DNA from: Nemertoderma westbladi
Lineage: Eukaryota > Xenacoelomorpha > Nemertodermatida > Nemertodermatidae
Direction: 5' to 3'
Length of the DNA stretch: 64,000 bases
NCBI GenBank assembly: GCA_032718475.1
Contig: JAUCBJ010001356.1
Span: 1-64,000 of the forward strand
Positions 1-12,600 of the stretch are shown one piece after another; position 1 is the stretch's first letter; every line of letters begins with the position of its first letter. The notes below the pieces were generated by a model. That model did not search any database. It saw nothing but the letters and a program-made list of their open reading frames with translations, and was not told where the DNA came from. The position numbers and the translations under genes are program-made.

Positions 1-45
1 CTTAGGAAGGACTCACCTACACAGATAAGTGTATTCTATAACACA

Positions 46-458
46 AACCAATCCTACAACTAAACACTTACATCTGTGTCCTCTAGAGAACCAATCCTAC
101 AACTAAACACTTACATCTGTGTCCTCTAGAGAACCAATCCTACAACTAAACACTTACATCTGTGTCCTCTAGAGAACCAATCCTACAACTAAACACTTAC
201 ATCTGTGTCCTCTAGATAACCAATCCTACAACTAAACACTTACATCTGTGTCCTCTAGAGAACCAATCCTACAACTAAACACTTACATCTGTGTCCTCTA
301 GAGAACCAATCCTACAACTAAACACTTACATCTGTGTCCTCTAGAGAACCAATCCTACAACTAAACACTTACATCTGTGTCCTCTAGAGAACCAATCCTA
401 TAACTAAACACTTACATCTGTGCCCTCTAGAGAACCAATCCTACAACTAAACACTTAC
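46..458 (-). repeat. 43-bp minisatellite carrying the 5' splice site of RyR exon 26
   Basis: About 10 copies. On the minus strand each unit contains GAGGACACAGAT, the exact end of the exon at 459, followed by GTAAGTGTTTAG. The array is directly continuous with the exon, and nearly all copies are identical. Confidence 0.9.
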
Positions 459-642
459 ATCTGTGTCCTCAATAACCAGGTCTGGTAAAGGAAACGCTCT
501 TTTCCGGGCACTGCCTCCGCTGCTGCTGCGGTGCAGTGCTCCCGGTGCCGATTGGATGTGCAGCGGTGGTGTCTGGCGATCTGGAGGGATATCCTGTTTT
601 AGGGCCTCCTCAATCAAAGTTCCAAGAATCCAGATAATGAAC
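459..642 (-). CDS. RYR: RyR exon 26 (variable linker; source of the 43-bp donor array)
   Basis: ATATGTAG acceptor in the required phase, GTAAGTG donor, 61 open codons. Starts with a hydrophobic stretch ([10 protein letters not shown]), then a Pro/Ser/Arg-rich segment ending DLVIEDTD. This part of RyR is poorly conserved, so support is from phase, splice sites and the array made from its 3' end. Confidence 0.75.
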
Positions 643-3600
643 CTACATATGATGTAATGTAATTGTTTTTTCTATGTTAACCATAGGAACTATAAACGAT
701 ACACCATAACCTACATCCACGCAATATAGTACAAACTATTTACAAGCCTAACTTTTGTTAATTATATTAATTATTTATTTTATTATTTATTTTGTCTTTC
801 TAAACTAGCACTAGGACTACAGTTGTGCCATGACAGGACATGGCTGGGCTGGAAAATGAAATTAATTACAAATAAAGAATTCTAATAAGTCGTACAAAGT
901 TTCCCGTCGTATAAAGCTCTATACATCCCGTTCTACTTAACGGAATACAATAATATTTCCATTTTCGAATAAAGGTAACTTACAATCCCACATAGTATAA
1001 TACAGAGAACATCTGAGATAAGAACCACAGAATTATCTTGATGGTGACGTAGGCGATTCCGATAGGACTAATCCAGAAGAGCGTAGAGAGGCAGAATAAT
1101 GACATAAACAAATGCCATAAATAGCGGGCCGACAAGCATTGTTTAAATCTAGTCAGAAGGGGTCTGCGAAATAAAGGAGAAAAATTGTTGCTAAATTAAA
1201 CAACAAATTATAATGAAACGATACCAATTATTTTAATAAGACTACCGGTACTGTTTAAATGAAATAAGATTTTTCGATATTTCGGGAACGAGATTTTCAT
1301 TTCTCATACAAAAATATTCTTAAAGATTTCAGTATGCTAATATGTTTTTATTAGAAACATAATATTTGAAAATTATATTTATACTCTACAGATACTGGCG
1401 TACAGAGTACATTGACCGCAAGTGAAATAATGTATAGTTTATTGTTTTGGTTTATGGTTAATGTTTTTAATTTAATTTAATAAATTTTTCAAACCCACTA
1501 AAATTTATTTTGTTTATGCGGTCAATTTGCGCCTTTAAGGATATAAAGTATAATCACTTTATTATAAATAAACCACTGTAATATATATATATAATAATAA
1601 TTTGTAGAGACCAGAATTCAGTTTTCCACAGCAATGCAGTACTACACCACTACAGCAAATAAGTAAACAATGAGAATTTTGGATAGACTAAATGAAGAAC
1701 ACAATTCTCATTGAAATTCGTCCTTCTTCTTTAGAAACGATATAGGATTTAATGGTGATAATATTTCATTATGAGCTCTACGTGGTATTAAACTCACGTA
1801 GGCGGTGGATCCTCTCCCAAATCTCGTCTGACTTTCTCGAGTTTGGCGTCTTCGTCTTCCTCGGTTAGTCCAGCCGCGTGTTGCATCTCGAATATCGTGT
1901 CCTCGCAGAAATCCACGAAGGTTCCTAGACGCTCTGTATCGCCGCCTTCGTTGACGCAACTAAACAAAAACTGGCGTTTGGAATCCTGAAAAAATATTAA
2001 TGATGAAAAATAATGACACAGAGGGTGCAGTGCAGTGTAGAGGAGATGGAGTAGTTATCTTATTCGATAGAGATGTGCGATTTATAGAGAAAGGAAGCGA
2101 TCTAATCTTGGATAAGACAAATATAATATATACATAATAACATTACAAAAAAATAATAATATAATATATAAATTAAATAATAACATAATGATAATAATTT
2201 ATAATAATGAAAATAATGATAATAAATTAATAATAATGATAATAATTAATAATAATGATAATAATTAATAATAATGATAAAAAGTAATAATAATGATAAT
2301 AATTAATAATAATGATAAAAAGTAATAATAATGATAATAATTAATAATAATGATAATAATTAATAATAATGATAATAATTAATAATAATGATAATAATTA
2401 ATAATAATGATAATAATTAATAATAATGATAAATAAAATCAATAATATATTAATAATATTATAATTACATATAATAGTAATTGAGTTACTGAGTTAGTTA
2501 TTTGGTGATTGCCGATTTAATAGGAGTTGGGGAGGTCTGTACCACGTAGGCCAGCGCCGTCCCCGAAACCTAAGGCTCACCAAGGTCTTCGGCCACCGCG
2601 CAGGCATAGCGAGTTGGAGCGTAGCAGCCCGAACTGGAGTCGTCTCCGAACTCCACCCATCACCAATGCAAAGCCACGGGAAGGCATCCCATCCCGTCTG
2701 GCCACAAGTGTCTCAGCTAGGTGCCGAATAAAAATCTCGGCCTCCTTGCACCAGACACCATCCGTTGTGCCAACAAGGGGAGTAAAATAAATCCTCCTCT
2801 CCTCACAGACTGCACTGTAATGCGTCTTCTTGGCGCGTACCCGTTGTTCTAGAACGGAGTCAATGGACCTGTTGGTATAAGAGGGGGCGTCGGCCTTTAC
2901 AATCGCGATATCAAAAGACGCCACCCTCTGATTGGCCCAGACTCCACGCGCCAAAAGATCGGCCCTCACTCCTCCGACGTCCCACCCACATCCGTCCAGA
3001 TAACCGGTGGAGAGGGTCACTTCACGTTGGACGCAAGATCCACCGAGAGCAGAAGAGATAAGGTCACCATACACCTCGCGCAATTCGTCGTGCCTTTATT
3101 ATAAGGCCCCCGTGTTTACAGTTGAGGGCGTGGGTGGGTGTAAATGGAGCTCCACATCCCTCGCAGTTCGACGGGAGGCCTGGCGGCGTTAAGTCATACC
3201 GCAGCGCAAGATTGTCCCTGAAGGCGTCAGGATCTAAGTCGGTGTGGTCGGCTGGAGAGGGCTGAGCGGTCAGCCAACCACCAGTTTTGTACTTAACTGT
3301 CCGTTCCACCGTGCGGCGCCGATCGATGGGAATTTGTTGGAACGCCTCCACCTGCTTGATCTTGTAGACGGTGTCCTGTGCAATCCGACTTTCGGCGAGG
3401 GTGGAGGAGAGACACGCTGGAGGGGCAGGCCAGTGGTAAGGGCGTCCACAACTCCAATGGTACCATCCTTTGATGCAGCTCGAGCATGGGGTCGACGCAT
3501 TAGAGGGTCACGAATCCCAATTCCTCCATGGCGAACCGGGAGCATTGCCAGCTTGTCATCGGCCGCACTTAGCGGGGTTCCGAATAGTGCTGGGAAGTAA

Positions 3601-6600
3601 CTCTGGACAAGAGCAGAACGGATCGGGGATAAGTTTTCATCATTAGTGTCGACGACTCGGAGCAGGTAGTCCCACTCCGCTTGGACACATCTTGTCATTC
3701 CGAGGTGGGCTGTCTGCGGGAACTCTTTGGCCACTTCGGCCATTCGACTGATACTAGATACCCACCCCGATACCTTGCTCGCAACGAAGTCCTGGCGACC
3801 GTCGTTACCGCCCACTTAACCACCCAGGAAACGGCGACCTAAAACAATCTGGACCCCAGAAGCGCCAAACAACTCACGCGCCCTGTCGATACACTCGGGC
3901 TTCACGACCAGGAAACTCTTAGTGGGCTCTGGATTATAATGATAATCATTAATTATTTTTATTTAATTATAATAATAATCTAATATATAATATTAAAATA
4001 ATAGCATAATTTAATATTGATATCACGTGATATTTGGTACTCGTGAAAAGTGGTACTCGTCTTCCACGAGACCACAATGACACAAACTAGTTTTCCGTGG
4101 TGTCCTAAATGAATTATTGGGTGGATGCAAAGGGACGACGCTAGAATAGCAGTTCTTATACATGTGTATGTATAGCTGTTATAGCGTTATACAGTGGCGA
4201 CGGTTGCACAAGGATTTGTAATGATTAACAGATCGGATAGAATTAGGTGCGTTCAGACTGACGGCGCGAACCTAGCTTGACCCCCGTTCACACCGCGTTT
4301 CTTATGAATCTTTAGGGGTAATCCGAAATGATATGTTACACATTCGGTGTATTGTTATTGTTTTAGCATAATGTATCTATTAATCAATCTATCTCTAGCT
4401 TGACAGCTTCGCTATGCAAGTTCCCAGTGTATAGCGTCCAAAAATCATCCTAATAATAGCCCATTCACACTGCGTGAAGCTTGAAAGTCAGCTTGAAGCT
4501 ATCATGAAAGTTATCAAGGTTTCAAGATGTATCCATTCCGAACTAGTTTAGCGTCAAGGCAGTGTTAAGCTGTATCTAACCAAAACAATAAACGAATTAG
4601 TATATGTACAGGTTATAAGACAGAAATAAGCGCTATGAAACACTTAATAAAGATACATTAAAAAAAAAATAAAAAATCTCCATATATAAAATACCAATAA
4701 AAAGTCTAACGAAAAGGGAAATCCTGGTATTCTTCACATGGGCGCAAATTTTTTCACAAATCGTAATGAGATTGCATGAAATTTGAAACAGAGATAGTTT
4801 CACCTCCCGACCACTGACTGGGTGAGCCAGAATTTTATTTTTTGTGTTCAATCTTTAGCTACAAGGGTTTTAAAAAAAGTGTCTCCTGCGATATTACACC
4901 AATCCCACCGCAGTTATTCTTCTACCTTATAGTTGTTTGTTCGTACCAATAGAAAGCTGGCCACGCAAGGATTCCAAATATGTAAGGCCCCCCTCACACG
5001 GAGCAACTTGTTTCTGCAACTTGTTTCTGAAACTTGTTGCTGGACCCCCTCACACACAGAAACTTGTTGCTGCAACTTGTTTCCGAAACTTGTTTCTGTG
5101 TGTGAGGACTCCAGCAACAAGTTGCTGCAACTTGTTTCCGCAACTTATTTCTGTGTGTGAGGGGGTCCAGCAACAAGTTGCTGGAAGTTATATTCCCAGC
5201 AACTTTTTGAAAAACTTTTAATACATTCCATTTTGATACTAGCTAATATTAGATAATTTGAGTGATGTGATATTATATACAAATGACTGGACATGTTAGC
5301 TATTTATTTGGAAATAATTGTTATTTTCTTCAGCAACAAGTTTCTGTGTGTGAGGGGGGGCCAGCAACAAGTTGCTGAAACAAGTTTCGGAAACAAGTTG
5401 CAGAAACAAGTTGCAGCAACTTGTTTCTGTGTGTGAGGGGGTCCAGCAACAAGTTTCAGAAACAAGTTGCAGCAACTTGTTTCTGTGTGTGAGGGGGTCC
5501 AGCAACAAGTTGCAGAAACAAGTTGCTCCGTGTGAGGGGGGCCTTAGATACTTTAAATATTTTCTGAATTAACTAATGAAAGTGTAATCATAGAAATACA
5601 TGAAATCCATGTTCCAGAAATCTTAGAAAAGTTAACAACTGGAAAATTCAATTATCGATAATTTTACTTTAATTACTTACTTACTTACTTACTAATTAAT
5701 TAAATAATTAAATTCACAAATTATTTAATTTAAAGTGACAATGGCAACTTTGATCAGTGGATCCAGTCGTTCTTCTTCCAACTATTCCTATGTAACTGCT
5801 GTGGAAGAAATACAATTAGAAGAAGTTCAGCGGTCGACGGAAATACAGGAAAACCTGGAGGCAAACATTCCGTGCGAACCCCAACAGAACGATGTTGAAC
5901 AAACAAGCTGGTTGTGTAGACTGCTGGATACTGATGAGAAAATTGTTAAATTTGTATTCGGAATCCTGTCATCTTTCCTGGCATTTATTGTCACTGTAAT
6001 TTTATTAATGGTGCTGCTACAACCTGGGGCAGTCGAGTCGACCACCATTAGAAGTATAAATATAACAGAGGAAGTAAACACCACAGTGAGTGTCGCACCA
6101 ACGCCAACGGAATGTATAGCAAGTGAATCATCTAACACCACAGAACAAGCACTCACCACTAAAACACTTTCACTTAATAATACAACACACCAATCTACAA
6201 CTTCAACACACACACCTACTACAACTACAACACACCCACCACCTACTACAACTACAACACACCCACCACCTACTACAACTACAACACACCCACCACCTAC
6301 TACAACTACAACACACCCACCACCTACTACTACTAAACAAACACCTACCATTAAACCACCCCGACCCCGACGCACACCCTCACCCCGACACCGACCCCCA
6401 CTAAATTGCGGTACCGCCGGGTGCTATCCCTGAGAAATAAAATAAACGCCTTTAAAAAGAAACTGACCTGCCTGGACTCTGAAATCTTAATACAGTATCG
6501 ATATCGCTCCTCTGCTCTGCCATTAATTTCAATAGAAATAGACAGATTATAAAGAAGAATTTGGGAACAGTAGTCGTTGGTACAAACAGTCGGTTTAGAA

Positions 6601-9600
6601 ACAATACATTAGATAATAACACATATGGTCGAAGTGAACGGGTCGCAGTTCTCTACGGTAGACGCTGATCACGACGATTCGGACAATAGATCGTTGGCTG
6701 GCGAGCGGACCGGAGGTTGGTGGCATACGAAACTGTCTGAAACAAACCTCAACGGGAAACAATTCAATTGGGGCGAATACACATTAATTCAGCGGACTAA
6801 AATGATATTAAAACTCGAATGAAAATCCCAAACAATTCATATATAAGTAATCCTTAAGATTATGATAAATAATGTTGGTTAACGTAACTTTATGCGATTA
6901 AATCGTTAATATATTTCGCTTGTTATTTGTTTACTGTCGCTATAAATTTTGGAGATAGAGGGAACTTTGAACCCAATCAAAATTCATCCCTCTCCAGGGG
7001 AAAATCGACCCAACAAATTGCACACAAAAATAAAACTATCCTCTTCTATTGGCTTTAGTTTTTATTGTATAGGTTAGAATAACGTACCACTGTAACCTGC
7101 TCTTTTCCCTAAAGTGTCAATTTAACATTTAGACGAAATATCAATTCGCCGCGTGGCTGTTCCCAATGTTACATATTATCACCTTTATTTGTGGCTGTTG
7201 CCAGTGTTCCCTATTCTCACCTTTATTTGTGGATGTTCACCTTGTTCCTTATTCTCACCTTTATCTATGGCTGTTCCTATTGTTCAACATTATCACCTTT
7301 ATTTGTGGCTGTTCCTATTGCTCCACATACTCACCTTTATTTGTGGCTGTTCCCATTGTTCCATGTTCTTACCTTTATTCGTGGCTGTTCCTATTGTTCC
7401 ACATTATCACCTTTATTTGCGGCTGTTCCTATTGTTCCACATACTCACCTTTATTTGTGGCTGTTCCCATTGTTCCATGTTCTTACCTTTATTCGTGGCT
7501 GTTCCTATTGTTCCACATTATCACCTTTATTTGCGGCTGTTCCTATTGTTCCACATTCTCACCTTTATTTGCGGCTGTGCCCATTGTTCCATATTCTCAC
7601 CTTTATTCGTGGCTGTTCCTATTGTTCCACATTACCACCTTTATTTGTGGCTGTTCCTATTGTTCCACATACTCACCTTTATTTGTGGCTGTTCCCATTG
7701 TTCCATGTTCTTACCTTTATTCGTGGCTGTTCCTATTGCTCCACATTCTCCCTTTATTTGTGGCTGTTCCCATTGTTCCATATTATCACCTTTATTTGTG
7801 GCTGCTCCCATTGTTCCATATCATCACCTTTATTTGTGGCTGTTCCCCTTGTTCCATATTAATACCTTTATTTGTGGCTGTTGCCATTGTTCCATATAAT
7901 CACCTTTATTTGTGGCTGTTCCCATTGTTCCATATTATCACCTTTATTTGTGGGTGTTCCCATTGTTCCATATCATCACCTTTATTTGTGGCTGTTCCCC
8001 TTGTTCCATATTAATACATTTATTTGTGGCTGTTGCCATTGTTCCATATTCTCACCTTTATTCGTGGCTGTTCACCTTGTTCCTTATTCTCACCTTTATC
8101 TATGGCTGTTCCTATTGTTCCACATTACCACCTTTATTTGTGGCTGTTCCCATTGTTCCATGTTCTTACCTTTATTCGTGGCTGTTCCTATTGCTCCACA
8201 TTTTCCCTTTATTTGTGGCTGTTCCCATTGTTCCCTATTCTCACCTTTATTTGTGGATGTTCACCTTGTTCCTTATTCTCACCTTTATTCGTGGCTGTTC
8301 ACCTTGTTCCTTATTCTCACCTTTATCTATGGCTGTTCCTATTGTTCCACATTACCACCTTTATTTGTGGCTGTTCCCATTGTTCCATGTTCTTACCTTT
8401 ATTCGTGGCTGTTCCCATTGTTCCTTATTCTCACCTTTATCTATGGCTGTTCCTATTGTTCCACATTACCACCTTTATTTGTGGCTGTTCCCATTGTTCC
8501 ATGTTCTTACCTTTATTCGTGGCTGTTCCTATTGCTCCACATTCTCCCTTTATTTGTGGCTGTTCCCATTGTTCCCTATTCTCACCTTTATTTGTGGCTG
8601 TTGCCAGTGTTCCCTATTCTCACCTTTATTTGTGGCTGTTCCTATTGTTCCACATTACCACCTTTATTTGTGGCTGTTCCTATTGTTCCACATACTCACC
8701 TTTATTTGTGGCTGTTCCCATTGTTCCATGTTCTTACCTTTATTTGTGGCTGTTCCCATTGTTCCCTATTCTCACCTTTATTTGTGGCTGTTGCCATTGT
8801 TCCATATTCTCACCTTTATTCGTGGCTGTTCACCTTGTTCCTTATTCTCACCTTTATCTATGGCTGTTCCTATTGTTCCACATTACCACCTTTATTTGTG
8901 GCTGTTCCCATTGTTCCATGTTCTTACCTTTATTCGTGGCTGTTCCTATTGCTCCACATTCTCCCTTTATTTATGGCTGTTCCCATTGCTCCACATTCTC
9001 CCTTTATTTGTGGCTGTTCCCATTGTTCCCTATTCTCACCTTTATTTGTGGCTGTTGCCAGTGTTCCCTATTCTCACTTTTATTTGTGGCTGTTCCTATT
9101 GTTCCACATACTCACCTTTATTTGTGGCTGTTCCCATTGTTCCATGTTCTTACCTTTATTTGTGGATGTTCACCTTGTTCCTTATTCTCACCTTTATCTA
9201 TGGCTGTTCCTATTGTTCCACATTACCACCTTTATTTGTGGCTGTTCCTATTGTTCCACATTCTCCCTTTATTTGTGGCTGTTCCCATTGTTCCCTATTC
9301 TCACCTTTATTTGTGGATGTTCACCTTGTTCCTTATTCTCACCTTTATCTATGGCTGTTCCTATTGTTCCACATTACCACCTTTATTTGTGGCTGTTCCT
9401 ATTGTTCCACATACTCACCTTTATTTGTGGCTGTTCCCATTGTTCCATATTCTCACCTTTATTTGTGGCTGTTCCCATTGTTCCCTATTCTCACCTTTAT
9501 TTGTGGCTGTTGCCAGTGTTCCCTATTCTCACCTTTATTTGTGGATGTTCACCTTGTTCCTTATTCTCACCTTTATCTATGGCTGTTCCTATTGTTCCAC

Positions 9601-12600
9601 ATACTCACCTTTATTTGTGGCTGTTCCCATTGTTCCATATTCTCACCTTTATTTGTGGCTGTTCCCATTGTTCCCTATTCTCACCTTTATTTGTGGATGT
9701 TCACCTTGTTCCTTATTCTCACCTTTATCTATGGCTGTTCCTATTGTTCCACATACTCACCTTTATTTGTGGCTGTTCCCATTGTTCCATATTCTCACCT
9801 TTATTTGTGGCTGTTGCCAGTGTTCCCTATTCTCACCTTTATTTGTGGATGTTCACCTTGTTCCTTATTCTCACCTTTATCTATGGCTGTTCCTATTGTT
9901 CCACATTACCACCTTTATTTGTGGCTGTTCCTATTGTTCCACATTACCACCTTTATTTGTGGCTGTTCCTATTGTTCCACATACTCACCTTTATTTGTGG
10001 CTGTTCCCATTGTTCCATGTTCTTACCTTTATTTGTGGCTGTTCCCATTGTTCCATGTTCTTACCTTTATTCGTGGCTGTTCCTATTGCTCCACATTCTC
10101 CCTTTATTTATGGGTGTTCCCATTGTTCCATATTCTCACCTTTATTTGCGGCTGTTCCCATTGTTCCTTATTCTCACCTTTATCTATGGCTGTTCCTATT
10201 GTTCCACATTACCACCTTTATTTGTGGCTGTTCCTATTGTTCCACATTACCACCTTTATTTGTGGCTGTTCCTATTGTTCCACATTACCACCTTTATTTG
10301 TGGCTGTTCCTATTGTTCCACATACTCACCTTTATTTGTGGCTGTTCCCATTGTTCCATGTTCTTACCTTTATTTGTGGCTGTTCCCATTGTTCCATGTT
10401 CTTACCTTTATTCGTGGCTGTTCCTATTGCTCCACATTCTCCCTTTATTTATGGCTGTTCCCATTGTTCCATATTCTCACCTTTATTTGTGGATGTTCAC
10501 CTTGTTCCTTATTCTCACCTTTATCTATGGCTGTTCCTATTGTTCCACATTACCACCTTTATTTGTGGCTGTTCCTATTGTTCCACATACTCACCTTTAT
10601 TTGTGGCTGTTCCCATTGTTCCATGTTCTTACCTTTATTTGTGGCTGTTCCCATTGTTCCATATTCTCACCTTTATTTGTGGCTGTTCCCATTGTTCCAT
10701 ATTATCACCTTTATTTATGGCTGTTCCCATTGTTCCATATTCTCACCTTTATTTGCGGCTGTTCCCATTGTTCCTTATTCTCTTCAGTTATCTCAAAGTA
10801 AACTCTTTCAACTCTTTTACTTCCACCAATTATCTCGATGCGGCCAAGGTTTGGCTCAAAGTAATCAAGAAGTTCTTGTGCGGGTTTCAAAAGTGTTTCC
10901 AGTCTGAAAATAAAAGTAAGAGTAAGTAATAACTATTTACATACTTGTGTGTAAAGTAGCACTTTGCAGTGTGATGATCCGAGTGGCTTTGTTACTCGAA
11001 CGAACGTTAGTGAGTGAGTGAAAATTAAGCCACGATGATCAGAACACTGTAAAGTACTTTGCAACAAGTATGTATGTAGTTTTATTCCAAAATTTTATCA
11101 TTACGAAATGATTGTACATATACATATAAGTGATTTTCAAATTTCCACCTATTGTTTACGTGGTAACCAATGACGGCGTTAGGTAATGTCCCCTTAGTGG
11201 ACACTACTTAACGCCGCCATTGGTTACCACGTAATCAATAACTAATATCATGAACACCAAATATAATATTAAAGGTACAGGCCAATACAATGCTGTAATG
11301 TCCTCTAAAGTTGTAAAGTACTAAATAACAACTCGCTGTTAATACTAACGGCGTTGAGTAATGTTACAATTTTGTTTTATTACAATTTATTCCAAAATTG
11401 TAACATTACTCAACGCCGATAGTATTAACAGCGAGTTGTTATTTGGCACTTTACAACATTAGAGGACATTACAGCCTGTACATTTAGTATTGTATTTGGT
11501 GTTATTGTTTACGTGGTAACCCATGATGGCGTTAAGTAATGTCCACTAAGGGGACATTACTTTACGCCGTCATTGGTTACCACGTAAACAATAGGTGGGA
11601 ATTTGCCTGACAGCCAGATAGGCCTACTGCATTACCTACCGGTAGGCGGGGTATAGCTATCAATAACCAGTAGGGCCTAGCTATATTATTATAGCATGGC
11701 TCCACACGCCACCATAAATATAAGCTAACTTATTTATAACATAATTTATGTCATTTTTACATTTATTAATGCAAATTTATAAATAGATGTTATTTAGCCT
11801 TGGGAGGAGGTGTCCTCCTATTTGGTTTGCCTTGGCCACTGTGTTTATTTTCACCTATGGAGTTTACGTCACCGTAATATATGCTTTCACATCCCTCTGT
11901 GTCTGAACCAGAGTGATCAGAGAGACACTCTTCATAGTTGGTGACATAAGCGTATCGCTTCTTGGTTACTGTCTTTTATCAATGTTTTTTGTGTCTGAAC
12001 GGCTTTTTTCCCGGTTCATTGTGATAAGATACGTGGAGGTTTTGGCCTTCAAAGAACTCCTAAACGAGTCCATATCAGGGAAACATTCATGTTTAAGTTT
12101 GTAATTGTAAGTGTATCGATCCCATCAGGTCCCAGTGGAGCCCTTTGGAAGCGCACTGGAAACAAATTGGACTGTCATGATTGTATCGTACACTTGTTTC
12201 TGTCCTAGCCAATCAAGCTGGCGACAAATTTCCTCTACTTCATCTCTAAACTCTACGATCCCGTTTTGAGTGGATCTATTTTTAGAGATTAATCTGTCAT
12301 ACATGTTGCCTGCCAAGCTTTCCTCATTGCCATACCGCTCCTTTAGAGTATCCCAAACAGTACTGATGCCGTCTACATGGCCCACATATTTTGCAGCCAT
12401 CTGTTTAGGGGGTCCTTCCAGGCAACTAATTATATATCTAAGCTTGTCACGTTCACTTAATGGTGATTCTAGAATACTGTCTTTCCAGAACTCTACAAAG
12501 GGTAGCCACTTCAGTTCGTCACCATCAAACTTTAAAATTTGACCTGAGGAGACGCACTGTCGAGCTTCGTTTCTAGCAAATATGCCTGGTGAGGTCGGTT

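Noticed and set aside
5827-6375. Minus-strand Val/Cys-rich ORF
   Set aside because: Shadow of the Thr/Pro repeats of the plus-strand ORF.
6625-6822. 65-codon plus-strand ORF
   Set aside because: No recognised domain, no polyA or promoter signal; probably chance.
7153-10929. Plus-strand ORFs of up to about 1000 codons
   Set aside because: Three overlapping frames are open at once through the 38-bp array; the product is a pure repeat and the true signal is the RyR exon and donor on the other strand.
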